Shown piece by piece: positions 46,823 through 55,580 of a stretch of DNA of 64,000 nucleotides. Origin of the DNA: an uncultured bacterium (GTDB lineage: Bacteria > Pseudomonadota > Gammaproteobacteria > Burkholderiales > Burkholderiaceae_C); the NCBI GenBank assembly GCA_903928495.1, contig CAIYQZ010000003.1:1-64000 (forward strand), written 5' to 3'. Numbering within the stretch: the stretch's first letter is position 1; the number at the start of each line of letters is the position of its first letter. Made by a program: the position numbers and the translations under genes. The notes beneath the pieces were generated by a model. That model was given only the letters and a program-made list of their open reading frames with translations, made no database searches and had not been told where the DNA came from.

Positions 46823-47221
46823 CACGGGCAGACTGGCTTCGCGCCAGGCGCCCATGCCACCCGAGAGCGACAAGGCCTTTTCGTAGCCGAGCTTGGTGGC
46901 GATCGACACCGCGCGATTGGACCGCATGCCGCTGGCGCACACCATCACCAGAGGCGTTGACTTGTTTTTGACGGTGCCGGCGAGTTTGGCCTCGAGCTGG
47001 CTCAGCGGGATGTTCTTGGCACCCACCACGTGTCCGTTGGCAAACTCAGCCGTCTCGCACACGTCGATCACCACCGCTTTTTCGCGGTTCATGAGCATGA
47101 CGGCTTCGTTGGCGGTGAGGCCACCGGCACGCGCGCCGCGAGACACCACCGGCCACAACAGCATGGCAGCTGAAGCAATGGCAATGGCAAACAGCGTCCA
47201 GTTATCGATGAAAAACTTCAC
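46811..47221 (-). CDS. Membrane-anchored rhodanese-like protein (YibN-type)
   Basis: 136 residues. An N-terminal TM helix (LFAIAIASAAMLLWPVV) anchors the protein. The rhodanese domain has VVIDVCETAEFANGHVVGAK and an active-site loop VCASGMRSNRAV with the catalytic cysteine. It ends GGMGAWREASLPV. Sulfurtransferase activity is expected, but a physiological partner is not known. Its position before grxC-secB matches E. coli yibN. It is divergent from gpmA, with about 145 bp between the start codons. Confidence 0.94.
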   Translation of the reverse strand: MKFFIDNWTLFAIAIASAAMLLWPVVSRGARAGGLTANEAVMLMNREKAVVIDVCETAEFANGHVVGAKNIPLSQLEAKLAGTVKNKSTPLVMVCASGMRSNRAVSIATKLGYEKALSLSGGMGAWREASLPVEKG

Positions 47222-47366
47222 TTCGGTCCTTTCGCCTGGGTCATGTGATCAGGCTGGGTGATGGGGCTGGGAAAAAACTTGCAACCCGCGATTCTAAAAT
47301 GCTGGCTTGTTTCCCGTTGACAACGGGCCACGACGCCCTCTTCTTTCCTCTGCACATCAACACACC

Positions 47367-48110
47367 ATGTACAAACTCGTCCTGATCCGCCACGGCGAAT
47401 CCACCTGGAACCTGGAAAACCGCTTCACCGGCTGGACCGATGTCGACCTCACGCCCACGGGTGTGGAGCAAGCCCGCAACGCAGGCCGTCTGCTCAAAGC
47501 CGAGGGCTATGAATTCGATGTGGCCTACACCAGCGTGCTCAAACGCGCCATTCGCACCCTGTGGCTCACGCTGGACGAAATGGACCGCACCTGGCTGCCC
47601 GTTCTGAAAAACTGGCGGCTGAACGAACGCCATTACGGCGCTCTGCAAGGGCTGAACAAGGCCGACATGGCCAAACAGTACGGAGATGCACAGGTGCTGG
47701 TGTGGCGGCGCAGCTACGACACGCCGCCACCGGCGCTGGAGGCCACGGATGCCCGCAGCGAACGCAGCGACCCCCGCTACGCCAAGCTCGACCCCGCCGA
47801 TGTGCCCCTGACCGAGTGCCTGAAAGACACCGTTGCGCGTGTGATGCCGTTCTGGAACGAGTCGATGGCCCCGGCCATCAAGGCAGGCAAACGCATCGTG
47901 GTGGCTGCACATGGCAACAGCATCCGGGCGCTGGTGAAATACCTGGACAACATTTCCGAAACCGACATCGTGGGCCTGAACATCCCCAACGGCATTCCAT
48001 TGGTGTACGAACTGGACGAGAACCTCAAGCCCATCCGCCACTATTACCTGGGCGATGCGGAGGCAGCCGCAGCTGCTGCCGCAGCCGCGGCCAGCCAGGG
48101 CAAGGCCTGA
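47367..48110 (+). CDS. gpmA: 2,3-bisphosphoglycerate-dependent phosphoglycerate mutase
   Basis: Glycolytic enzyme interconverting 3- and 2-phosphoglycerate. It is 247 residues from [15 protein letters not shown] (ATG 47367). The catalytic histidine is in LIRHGES (His9). Others: [31 protein letters not shown], and the second histidine in [16 protein letters not shown]. The C-terminus is extended by an unusual run of alanines ([13 protein letters not shown]) after the family end. A GC-rich hairpin (48128-48155) lies downstream without a clear T run. Confidence 0.97.
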   Translation: MYKLVLIRHGESTWNLENRFTGWTDVDLTPTGVEQARNAGRLLKAEGYEFDVAYTSVLKRAIRTLWLTLDEMDRTWLPVLKNWRLNERHYGALQGLNKADMAKQYGDAQVLVWRRSYDTPPPALEATDARSERSDPRYAKLDPADVPLTECLKDTVARVMPFWNESMAPAIKAGKRIVVAAHGNSIRALVKYLDNISETDIVGLNIPNGIPLVYELDENLKPIRHYYLGDAEAAAAAAAAAASQGKA

Positions 48111-48127
48111 CGCCCGCTGCAATGAAT

Positions 48128-48155
48128 GGGGCTTTGCCGGGAACTGGCAAGCCCC
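48128..48155. terminator. GC-rich hairpin after gpmA
   Basis: GGGGCTTTGCC (48128-48138) pairs with GGCAAGCCCC (48146-48155) with one bulged T. There is no following T run, so it is a weak terminator or a processing/attenuation structure between gpmA and the protease gene. Confidence 0.35.
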
Positions 48156-48210
48156 CGCGTGCTCTCAGGTGTATATTGAATTTCAGCTATTTTTATTGAA
48201 GGCACGTGAC

Positions 48211-49695
48211 ATGGGGCAAAAGCTCAAAATTGCAGGTTGGGTGGCACTGGGTGCCATGGCCGGGGCACTGACCACGGTCCAGCTCCAGGCAACCGCGCGC
48301 GCCGGCATGGCACCGTTGCCACTGGCCGAATTGCAGCAGCTGGCTGCGGTGTTCGGCATGGTCAAGTCCGACTACGTGGAGCCGGTGGACGACAAGAAGC
48401 TGATTTCCGATGCCATCTCGGGCATGGTGTCCAGCCTAGACCCGCATTCCCAGTATTTCGACAAAAAATCGTTCAAGGAATTCCGCGAAGGCACCTCGGG
48501 GCGGTTTGTGGGTGTGGGCATCGAGATCACCATGGAAGACGGTGTGGTGAAGGTGGTGTCGCCCATCGAAGGTTCGCCCGCCTTCCGCGCCGGTCTGAAA
48601 ACCAATGACCTGATCACCAAGATCGACGACACCGCCGTGAAGGGTCTGAGCATCAACGATGCGGTCAAGCGGATGCGCGGTGAACCCAACACCAAAGTCA
48701 GCCTCACCATCTTCCGCAAGGACGAAAACCGCAGCTTCCCGGTCACCATCACGCGAGAAGAAATCAAAACCCAAAGCGTCAAGTCCAAGGTCATCGAACC
48801 CGGCTATGGATGGCTGCGCGTGTCGCAGTTCCAGGAGCGCACGGTGGAAGACTTCGCCCGCAAACTGGAAGAGATGGTCAAGGCCGACCCCAAAATGAAA
48901 GGGCTTGTGCTGGACCTGCGCAACGATCCGGGTGGTCTGCTTGACGCTGCCGTCGCCATCTCCGCTGCATTTCTACCCGAAGGCGTGACCGTGGTGTCCA
49001 CCAATGGCCAACTGGAGGAAAGCAAGTTCACCTACAAGGCCGAACCGCAGTTCTACCAACGCAGGGGCGGGCCTGACCTGATCCGCCAACTCACCCAAAA
49101 CACCGGCGGGCTGCTCAAAACCATCCCCATCGTGGTGCTGGTGAACGAAGGCTCTGCCTCTGCCAGCGAGATCGTGGCCGGCGCATTGCAAGACCACAAA
49201 CGCGCCACCATCATGGGCAGCCAGACGTTTGGCAAGGGCTCGGTGCAAACCGTGCGCCCGTTGGGGCCTGACACGGGCATCAAGCTGACCACCGCGCGCT
49301 ACTACACGCCCAGCGGCAACACCATCCAGGCCAAAGGCATCGTGCCCGATGTGATGCTGGACGAGACCGAAGAAGGCAACCTGTTCACCGCGCTGCGCAC
49401 CCGCGAAGCCGACCTGACCAAGCACCTGACCAATGGCAAAGAACCGGCCCGCGAGCTCACGGCAGCAGAGAAAGCGGCCGAGGTTGCCGCTGAAAAGGTG
49501 CGCGAGCAAGACCGCGAAAAAGCCCGCCTGCGCCTGGAAGAAGAAACCAAGAAAAACCCTGGCGGCCGCGTGTTGCCAGAGTTTGGCAGCGAGAAAGACT
49601 TCCAGTTGCAGCAGGCGCTGAAGCAGCTCAAAGGCCAGCCGGTGTTGGTCAGCAAAACGCTGGCCGCACGCAAGGACGAGAAGAAAGACAATTGA
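48211..49695 (+). CDS. S41-family carboxy-terminal processing peptidase (CtpA-like)
   Basis: 494 residues from MGQKLKIAGWVALGAMAGAL (ATG 48211, GAAGG upstream). The N-terminal signal/anchor sends it to the periplasm. A helical region with DPHSQYFDKKSFKEFREGTS is followed by a PDZ domain (about 85-165, GRFVGVGIEITMEDGVVKVV). The protease core has LRNDPGGLLDAAV, the catalytic Ser in NEGSASASEIVAGAL and the catalytic Lys in SQTFGKGSVQT. The C-terminus is a charged helix (AAEKVREQDREKARLRLEEE). Such enzymes trim secreted proteins or cell-wall hydrolases. The stop overlaps the TTG start of the ThiF-family gene. Confidence 0.95.
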   Translation: MGQKLKIAGWVALGAMAGALTTVQLQATARAGMAPLPLAELQQLAAVFGMVKSDYVEPVDDKKLISDAISGMVSSLDPHSQYFDKKSFKEFREGTSGRFVGVGIEITMEDGVVKVVSPIEGSPAFRAGLKTNDLITKIDDTAVKGLSINDAVKRMRGEPNTKVSLTIFRKDENRSFPVTITREEIKTQSVKSKVIEPGYGWLRVSQFQERTVEDFARKLEEMVKADPKMKGLVLDLRNDPGGLLDAAVAISAAFLPEGVTVVSTNGQLEESKFTYKAEPQFYQRRGGPDLIRQLTQNTGGLLKTIPIVVLVNEGSASASEIVAGALQDHKRATIMGSQTFGKGSVQTVRPLGPDTGIKLTTARYYTPSGNTIQAKGIVPDVMLDETEEGNLFTALRTREADLTKHLTNGKEPARELTAAEKAAEVAAEKVREQDREKARLRLEEETKKNPGGRVLPEFGSEKDFQLQQALKQLKGQPVLVSKTLAARKDEKKDN

Positions 49696-50462
49696 ACGAC
49701 GCGCAGCTGCTGCGGTACTCGCGGCACATCCTGCTGGACGAACTCGGGATCGAGGGCCAAGAGGCCCTGCTCTCGGCCCGAGTGCTGATGGTGGGTGCCG
49801 GTGGGCTGGGCTCTGCTGCGGGGCTTTACCTGGGCAGCGCGGGCGTCGGCCACCTCACCGTGGTGGACCACGACGTGGTCGACGAAACCAACCTGCAACG
49901 CCAGGTGGCACACACCCTGGCCCGCGTGGGACAACCCAAAGCAGAATCATTGCGCGAGGCCATAGCCCACATCAACCCTGACACCGTCGTGCATCCTGTC
50001 CTGCAGCGGGCAGACGCCCAGGCGCTGCATGACCTAGTGGCCGACGCCGACGTGGTGTTGGACTGCACGGACAACTTTGCTACTCGCCACGCCATCAACC
50101 GAGCCTGTTTTGCTTTGGGCAAACCGTTGGTATCAGGGGCCGCCATCCGCCTGGACGGACAACTCAGCGTGTACGACCCGCGCCATGCCGAATCGCCGTG
50201 CTATGCCTGCGTGTTCCCGAACACCAGCGGCGTGGAAGAAACGCGCTGCGCCACCATGGGCGTGTTTGCGCCACTGGTGGGCATCATCGGCAGCATGCAG
50301 GCTGCAGAGGCGCTGAAACTGGCCAGCGGCATGGGCTCGTTCATGGCTGGCCGCCTGCTGATGCTCGACGGACGGCGCATGGAATGGACTGACATTCGCC
50401 TGCCTAGACAGGCCACCTGCCCCGTGTGTGCCAACAGGGGCAACGCTCACACCGCCATGTAG
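49692..50462 (+). CDS. ThiF/MoeB/HesA-family adenylyltransferase
   Basis: 256 residues. TTG start overlaps the protease stop (TTGA). E1-like fold that adenylates the C-terminus of a sulfur carrier protein (ThiS or MoaD). ATP-binding motif: VLMVGAGGLGSAAGLYLGSA. Other blocks: VDHDVVDETNLQRQVAHT, DCTDNFATRHAINRA, and a zinc site from CYACVFP and CPVC. The Arg-finger-like LDELGIEGQEAL is at the N-terminus. No rhodanese extension. Whether it serves thiamine or molybdopterin synthesis cannot be told; the formate dehydrogenase in this genome needs molybdopterin. It converges on the broken yitT with 16 bp overlap. Confidence 0.92.
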   Translation: MNDAQLLRYSRHILLDELGIEGQEALLSARVLMVGAGGLGSAAGLYLGSAGVGHLTVVDHDVVDETNLQRQVAHTLARVGQPKAESLREAIAHINPDTVVHPVLQRADAQALHDLVADADVVLDCTDNFATRHAINRACFALGKPLVSGAAIRLDGQLSVYDPRHAESPCYACVFPNTSGVEETRCATMGVFAPLVGIIGSMQAAEALKLASGMGSFMAGRLLMLDGRRMEWTDIRLPRQATCPVCANRGNAHTAM

Positions 50463-51059
50463 CGGCCAGGGCGGTGGTTGATGGCGAGTGTGAGGTTCAA
50501 CGCCACGGCACCCGCCACTGACCATGCAATTTGCGACAAAGGCACGAAGGCCAGGGCTGCCAACACAATGGCACAGTCCAGGCCCATCTGCAGGTGCCCG
50601 GCGCGCCAGCCGCGCGTTTCCTGCAGGTACAGCACCAGCACGTTGAAGCCCCCCAGGCTGGCCCGGTGGCGAAACAGCATGAGCATGCCCGCCCATGGCG
50701 GCAGCAAAGGGTGTGGCCAGTGTGTCAATGCCCAACCAGTGCGGCAGGGCCTCGGCAAACAACGACAACAGGCTGACGGATGCCAGCGTTTTCAGGGTGA
50801 ACGCACGCCCCATGCGCCGCCAGGCCAACCAGTAAAACGGCAGGTTGATGGCGAAAAACACCACGCTGAAATTCCAGCCGGTGGCGTAGTGCAACAAGAA
50901 GGCGATGCCTGCGGTGCCTCCGGTCAGCAAGCCCGCCTGGCGGAACAGCACCACCCCCAGCGCAACGAACAGCGTACCGGTGATGAGGGCCTGCACATCT
51001 TCGTGCGGGCGGTGGCGGCTGGGGCGGGCGGCGGCGGGCGCGGAGGCGGGTGTGCTCAT
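50447..51059 (-). pseudogene. YitT-family membrane protein, broken by a frameshift
   Basis: Two consecutive frames together make a YitT-type protein (DUF161, about five TM helices). Frame one starts MSTPASAPAAARPSRHRPHE at 51059 and runs ALITGTLFVALGVVLFRQAG, LLTGGTAGIAFLLHYATG and TLASVSLLSLFAEALPHWL, to AAAMGG. Frame two resumes at GMLMLFRHRASLGGFNVLVL and ends INHRPGRYMAV at 50447. The switch is at about 50692-50698 (GGCGGGCATG). Relative to typical members, a few residues of the linker are also missing, so a short deletion of non-triplet length seems more likely than a one-base insertion. Recent decay or a sequencing error are both possible. It converges on the ThiF-family gene. Confidence 0.8.
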
Positions 51060-51106
51060 AGGGCGCGGATTGTTCCACGCCATGCCCTGCCCCACTTTGA
51101 TCTCGC

Positions 51107-51961
51107 TCAGGCGGTGACGATCCAGCCCTCCAGCGGGTCCATGTCTGTTGGCAGGCTCCACAGCGGGTGGCCCGCACGATGCTGCTGGAACGCCCAGGCT
51201 GCCTGCACCAGGCAAAACACAGCATCCAGCCGGTCGCCGGTGGCATCGGCCAGGAGGTTGTCGGCCTGGGCCGGGGTGAGCTTCAGGCGCAGACCGAGGC
51301 GGGTGCGCCCCTGCTCCAGAGCGGTGAGCAGGTCTTTGCGGGCCAGCCAGCGCTCAGGGGTTTGTTTGGCGGGGTCGTCGCTTTTGTAGCTGCGTGCCCC
51401 CCCCAGCAGCTCACGCGCCAGCAGACCGGGATACGCCTCCAGAGCCACGCGTTGCGGTGCAGGCATGGGCGCTCCTGGGTGCAGGCCGGGCAACGACGCA
51501 CCAGCATCAAGCAACACGGGCACGCCGGCATGCAGCATCCACGCCACGGGAGGGTTGACCCATTTCATGCTCGGGCTTGACCCGGCTGGCCGGTCGGTGG
51601 CGCGGTGGGCAAATTTGCCCCCTGCCGGGCGGGCATCGCAAAACGCCTTGAACAAATCCCGAATGGCAGCACGGGGCAGGCCTGAAAAATGTCGCACGCA
51701 GGCCTCCCAGCCGGTGGGCCAGCCGAGAGCCAACACCAACTCCCGTGGCAGGCCAAACGGCAGGTCGAAGCCGCCCACCCAGGCACCCTGTTGCAGCCGC
51801 TCCGACCATGCCGACAAGCTGGCAAAGCTCTCCGTTTTTTGGAGCTGAACGACGTTACCAGACAAGCGCCCGGACGCAATAACAATGTTTTTTTTGAGGG
51901 TGGGACTGCTCGAAAAATCGCAGCCCAGCAGTTCGGGCTCAGGTGGGACGGTCGCTGTCAT
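51107..51961 (-). CDS. DUF429 domain protein
   Basis: 284 residues. The DUF429 (RNase H-like fold) core is LLGCDFSSSPTLKKNIVIAS at the N-terminus, WVGGFDLPFGLPRELVLALG, KWVNPPVAWMLHAGVPVLL, VALEAYPGLLARELLG and ATGDRLDAVFCLVQAAWAFQ. Conserved acidic residues (CDFS, GFDLPF, EAYP, DRLDA) are in the right order for a nuclease-like metal site. Function not established. Its start overlaps the end of the small membrane protein gene by 23 bp, linking it to the folE-BLUF set. Confidence 0.88.
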   Translation of the reverse strand: MTATVPPEPELLGCDFSSSPTLKKNIVIASGRLSGNVVQLQKTESFASLSAWSERLQQGAWVGGFDLPFGLPRELVLALGWPTGWEACVRHFSGLPRAAIRDLFKAFCDARPAGGKFAHRATDRPAGSSPSMKWVNPPVAWMLHAGVPVLLDAGASLPGLHPGAPMPAPQRVALEAYPGLLARELLGGARSYKSDDPAKQTPERWLARKDLLTALEQGRTRLGLRLKLTPAQADNLLADATGDRLDAVFCLVQAAWAFQQHRAGHPLWSLPTDMDPLEGWIVTA

Positions 51962-52268
51962 TCAGTTCGTAGGCATCGGCCACGTAGGCGGGGCCCTTCA
52001 TGAGCATGACGATGACGCAACCGATCGCGAGTGTGAGCACCAGCGTCCAGTGCAAGACCACGGCACCGGCGGCCACGTAATCCACCAGCAAGAGGCTTCT
52101 CTCCTGCGCAGGGCTGGGTTGGTCAGGGGCAGCCCAATGCCATGCCGCCGCCACCGCGACCGGCAACGCCGTTCCCCACGCCAGGATGTGGGGCAATTTG
52201 CGCCAAAGACGCCACTCGACCCCAGCGGGTGATTGCTGGAAGCCTGGCAGGCGCTTGAACCAGTCCAT
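51939..52268 (-). CDS. Small two-helix membrane protein, hypothetical
   Basis: 109 residues from MDWFKRLPGFQQSPAGVEW (ATG 52268). TM1 covers HILAWGTALPVAVAAAWHW, and TM2 covers AGAVVLHWTLVLTLAIGCVI. The loop between (APDQPSPAQERSLLLVDY) is likely periplasmic, with both ends cytoplasmic. I do not recognise a named family. It is 14 bp after the BLUF gene and overlaps the DUF429 gene, so it is read as part of the folE-BLUF-membrane-DUF429 run. An in-frame extension upstream to 52589 overlaps BLUF and is not supported. Confidence 0.75.
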   Translation of the reverse strand: MDWFKRLPGFQQSPAGVEWRLWRKLPHILAWGTALPVAVAAAWHWAAPDQPSPAQERSLLLVDYVAAGAVVLHWTLVLTLAIGCVIVMLMKGPAYVADAYELNDSDRPT

Positions 52269-52282
52269 GCCTGCGGCCTTGA

Positions 52283-52708
52283 CTACACACGCCCCACGAT
52301 GGAAGCCGTGGCCATCAACTCTTCCAGCAGGGCCAAGCTGACCTTGCCCGACACGCCGTATGGATCGAACTCCGGGCGCTCGGAATACTTCAGCACGATG
52401 GAGGTGTTGAGCTTGGCGAGGTTGACCTGCCCCATGGTCCAACCGCCGAAGTGGCGCTCGGTGATTTCTTCGTAATGCAGCAGTTGCACAGCGGTGTGCC
52501 GCTCGTCTCGGATGATGTGTGCATACAGCTCGTTCACGGCCGAACGCCCACCCTCGATGGCTTGCAGGAAGATGCCGCCGCCGTAACACAGCACACCCGT
52601 GATGCCGTTTTCAGGGTTGTGGTGGCGGGCACTGGCCAGGATGGCGTCGATGGCGGCTTTGTCGTTTTTGTCAACGGCGCGGCTCACGTACAGCAGTCGG
52701 ATCAACAT
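52283..52708 (-). CDS. BLUF-domain blue-light sensor protein
   Basis: 141 residues, a single BLUF domain with a short C-terminal helical tail. FAD-binding residues are visible: the Tyr in LIRLLYVSRA (Tyr7), the Asn in NPENGITGVLCY, the Gln in GIFLQAIEGG and the switch Trp in HFGGWTMGQV. No output domain is fused (no EAL, GGDEF or HTH), so it signals through a partner, as single-domain BLUF proteins do. It starts 4 bp after the folE stop; the next gene is the small membrane protein, a candidate partner. Blue light may tune activity of a neighbouring gene product. Confidence 0.95.
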   Translation of the reverse strand: MLIRLLYVSRAVDKNDKAAIDAILASARHHNPENGITGVLCYGGGIFLQAIEGGRSAVNELYAHIIRDERHTAVQLLHYEEITERHFGGWTMGQVNLAKLNTSIVLKYSERPEFDPYGVSGKVSLALLEELMATASIVGRV

Positions 52709-52712
52709 GGCA

Positions 52713-53414
52713 TCAGCCTTTTCGTGGAATGAGGGACAAAAACTCGCGGCGCAGGTTGGGGTCTTTCAGGAACACACCGCGCATGACCGAATTGATCATT
52801 TTGCTGTCCATGTCCTTCACGCCCCGCCAGCCCATGCAGAAATGGCTGGCTTCCATCACGATGGCCAGGCCATCGGGTGAGGTTTTTTCCTGGATCAGGT
52901 CGGCCAGTTGCACCACGGCTTCTTCCTGAATCTGGGGGCGTCCCATGATCCACTCGGCCATGCGGGCGTACTTGGACAGGCCAATGACGTTGGTGTGCTC
53001 GTTGGGCAGCACGCCGATCCACACCTGCCCGATGACGGGGCACAGGTGGTGGCTGCAGGCGCTGCGCACGGTGATGGGGCCGACGATCATCAGCTCGTTC
53101 AGGTGCTCGGCATTTGGGAACTCGGTGACCGAGGGGCCATGCACGTAGCGGCCTTTGAACACTTCGGTCAGATACATCTTGGCCACCCGACGGGCGGTGT
53201 CTTTGGAGTTGTGGTCGTTTTCGGTGTCGATGACCATGCTCTCCAGCACACCTTGCATTTTGGAGGCCACTTCGTCGAGCAACTGGTCGAGTTCACCGGG
53301 CTGGATGAACTCGGCAATGTTGTCGTTGCCGTGGTAGCGCTGGCGGGCGGCGGCGAGGCGCTCGCGGATTTTGACGGACACCGGGGTGCCTGCATCGTCG
53401 TCGGTCAGAGTCAT
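52713..53414 (-). CDS. folE: GTP cyclohydrolase I
   Basis: Converts GTP to dihydroneopterin triphosphate, the first step to folate. It is 233 residues. The zinc and catalytic sites are ITVRSACSHHLCPVIGQVWI and ASHFCMGWRGVKD, with the GTP-binding ENDHNSKDTARRVAKMY block. Conserved VIGLSKYARMAEW and RPQIQEEAVVQLADLI are present. The N-terminal extension (about 45 residues) is longer than in the E. coli enzyme. nudB, the next folate step, is at 55577 on the same strand but separated by clsB and ybhP. The AT-rich spacer 53415-53586 should hold its promoter; no clear boxes are assigned. Confidence 0.96.
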   Translation of the reverse strand: MTLTDDDAGTPVSVKIRERLAAARQRYHGNDNIAEFIQPGELDQLLDEVASKMQGVLESMVIDTENDHNSKDTARRVAKMYLTEVFKGRYVHGPSVTEFPNAEHLNELMIVGPITVRSACSHHLCPVIGQVWIGVLPNEHTNVIGLSKYARMAEWIMGRPQIQEEAVVQLADLIQEKTSPDGLAIVMEASHFCMGWRGVKDMDSKMINSVMRGVFLKDPNLRREFLSLIPRKG

Positions 53415-53586
53415 GTTGGGCTGCCGGTTGAGTTGGAATGTCTGCTTATCAGGAGGACTTGCATCAATGCTACCACTGAGTTCATTTTGTTACCGATTCG
53501 GGCAATAAACCTTTATTTTTTATGTCTTTGAGGGTTCTAGCGCATGTTCAAAAACAATTCTTTGCTATTTTTTATACAGTCATTGA

Positions 53587-54846
53587 TCAATACCGGTGGC
53601 CGGTCACGTAGAGCAAGGCCCGCATCAAACCAAAAGCCACCCGGTCGAGAGCCCGCTGATGCCACGGTCGCTGTGAGAGCGCTCGGTGGTCCAATGGTTC
53701 GGCATCGTTCTCCAGCGCCAACACCACGCGGTGGTGCAAATCGGTGGCAAACGCCGGGTCGGTACTGATGACATTGGCCTCCCGGGCCAGCAACAGACTC
53801 AATGGATCGAGGTTGCTGGAGCCCACCGTGGCCCACCGACGGTCCACCACCGCCACTTTGGCATGCAGTGCACTCAACATGTATTCCTGCAGTTCGATGC
53901 CGCCATCCAGCAGCTGCTTGTACACCGGCCGGGCCGCGTGGTACTGCATGAAACTTTCGTACCTGCCCTGGAGCAGCACCCGAACACGCACACCGCGTGC
54001 GGCTGCACGCAGCAAGGCCCGCCGGATGCGCCCGCCGGGCACAAAGTAGGCATTGGCCAGCACCACTTCGTGTTGCGCCGAGTCAATGGCGGACAGGTAG
54101 GCACGTTCAATGTCGTTGCGGTGCAGCAGGTTGTCTCGCAGCACCAGTTGGGCTGTGGCCCCCTGAGGCTGGCCCGGTGGATGGGCAGACGCTTGAACGT
54201 TGGCCCACGCGGTGCGAAACTCGCTGCGCCGCGCGCGGCGCAGTGCGTCCATTCGCCACCACAGTTGCAGCAGCGTGAAGGCCATTGGTATCACCAACGG
54301 CCCCGTGCAACGCACCGCAAAATCAAAGCGAGGGTGCGCCAAGGGCCCCATCGAGGGGTCCAGGTGGTCATCAATCAGGTTGATGCCGCCGCAATAGCCC
54401 AGCACACCATCGATCACACACAGCTTGCGGTGCAGCCGCCGCCAGCGGCTGGGAATCAGCAGGCCAAAGCGGCCCAGCGGCGAAAACACGCGCCATTGCA
54501 CGCCCGCGCGGTCGAAACGCGTTTGCCATTCATCAGGCAAAGGGCCGGTGCCGATGCCATCGACCACCAGCCGCACGTTCAGGCCCCGAAGCGCCGCCCG
54601 CTCCAATGCCTCGGCCACGCGCAGGGCTGAACCTTCAAACTCAAAAATGTAGGTTTCCAGATGAACGGAACGTTGTGCCCCGTCCATGGCAGACACCAGA
54701 TCTGCAAACAAGGCGTTGCCACCTTGCAGCAGCACCAGGCTGTGGCCTGCTTGCATCAGTGAACCCGGCCAGCGGGGCAAACTGCGCCCCGGGCTGTCTG
54801 GCGCTCGGTGCTCGGGCTTCTGGGCTGGGCCGATCACGGGTGCCAC
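53587..54846 (-). CDS. clsB: Cardiolipin synthase B (ClsB/YbhO-type phospholipase D family)
   Basis: 419 residues. GTG start at 54846, 5 bp after the upstream ybhP-type stop; an ATG at 54756 is possible. It has two HKD-type motifs: HRKLCVIDGVLGYCGGINL (HxKx4D) and HAKVAVVDRRWATVGSSNLD. An N-terminal SVHLETYIFEFEG strand precedes motif 1. No N-terminal TM helix pair, as in ClsB rather than ClsA. It makes cardiolipin from phosphatidylglycerol and phosphatidylethanolamine in E. coli. The order ybhP-clsB matches E. coli. Confidence 0.92.
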   Translation of the reverse strand: MAPVIGPAQKPEHRAPDSPGRSLPRWPGSLMQAGHSLVLLQGGNALFADLVSAMDGAQRSVHLETYIFEFEGSALRVAEALERAALRGLNVRLVVDGIGTGPLPDEWQTRFDRAGVQWRVFSPLGRFGLLIPSRWRRLHRKLCVIDGVLGYCGGINLIDDHLDPSMGPLAHPRFDFAVRCTGPLVIPMAFTLLQLWWRMDALRRARRSEFRTAWANVQASAHPPGQPQGATAQLVLRDNLLHRNDIERAYLSAIDSAQHEVVLANAYFVPGGRIRRALLRAAARGVRVRVLLQGRYESFMQYHAARPVYKQLLDGGIELQEYMLSALHAKVAVVDRRWATVGSSNLDPLSLLLAREANVISTDPAFATDLHHRVVLALENDAEPLDHRALSQRPWHQRALDRVAFGLMRALLYVTGHRY

Positions 54847-54851
54847 GGCAG

Positions 54852-55580
54852 TCAGAGGCTGAATTCAGCGATCAACGGCAAGTGATCGGACATGCGGGCC
54901 CACGCTTTGCCGTGGGGCACCTGGGCATGCACCGGCACCAAACCCCGCACATAGATGCGGTCAAGGTGCAACACCGGCATGCGCGATGGAAACGTCGCGA
55001 GCCTGATGCCCTCGAACGTCCGCAAGTCCAGTGCAGCCATGGGCTGGTGCAGCCGGCCACCCCAGTCGTTGAAATCTCCTGCCACCACCAGCCGCTCGTC
55101 TGCTGGCACGCAGCGCGACAGGTATTGACCCAACCGCTGCACCTGCCGCTCGCGCCCCGCTGCCAACAGGCCGAGGTGCACGACCAACACATGCACAGGG
55201 GTGTTGTCCACCGCCACCTTCACGTGCAGCAAACCTCGCTGCTCAAACCGGTGGTCAGACACGTCCTCGTGTGAGATGGCCGCCACGGGCCAGCGGGTGA
55301 GTAAGGCATTGCCGTGTTCGCCGTGCCGGGTGAGCGCATTCGTTCGGTACACCGCTTCGTAGCCCTCGGGCAACAAATAGTCTGCTTGCCCCTGCTCTGG
55401 CCACAACGGAAAACGCTGGGCCAGTTTGCGGTGGTGGCTGCGCACCTCCTGCAAACAAATGAGATCGGCATCGAACTGCTCGACCGCATGCACCAAGTTG
55501 TGGATTTCCAACCGCTGTGCAGGCCCCAGGCCCTGCACGCCTTTGTGGATGTTGTAGGTTGCGACGCGCAGTGTGCTCAT
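54852..55580 (-). CDS. Endonuclease/exonuclease/phosphatase family protein (YbhP-like)
   Basis: 242 residues from MSTLRVATYNIHKGV (ATG 55580), coupled to the nudB stop by an ATGA overlap. The EEP fold is shown by VATYNIHKG, DLICLQEVRSHHRKLA (catalytic Glu), VVHLGLLAAGRERQV, VVAGDFNDWG and the C-terminal RMSDHLPLIAEF. The substrate is unknown; the E. coli homologue lies next to clsB as here, so a phospholipid or phosphodiester substrate is possible. No signal peptide from the chosen start. Confidence 0.92.
   Translation of the reverse strand: MSTLRVATYNIHKGVQGLGPAQRLEIHNLVHAVEQFDADLICLQEVRSHHRKLAQRFPLWPEQGQADYLLPEGYEAVYRTNALTRHGEHGNALLTRWPVAAISHEDVSDHRFEQRGLLHVKVAVDNTPVHVLVVHLGLLAAGRERQVQRLGQYLSRCVPADERLVVAGDFNDWGGRLHQPMAALDLRTFEGIRLATFPSRMPVLHLDRIYVRGLVPVHAQVPHGKAWARMSDHLPLIAEFSL

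Noticed and set aside
48178-48200. CAGCTATTTTTATTGAA resembling the end of the dispersed repeat
   Set aside because: Only the last third of the element could be present; a chance match cannot be excluded.
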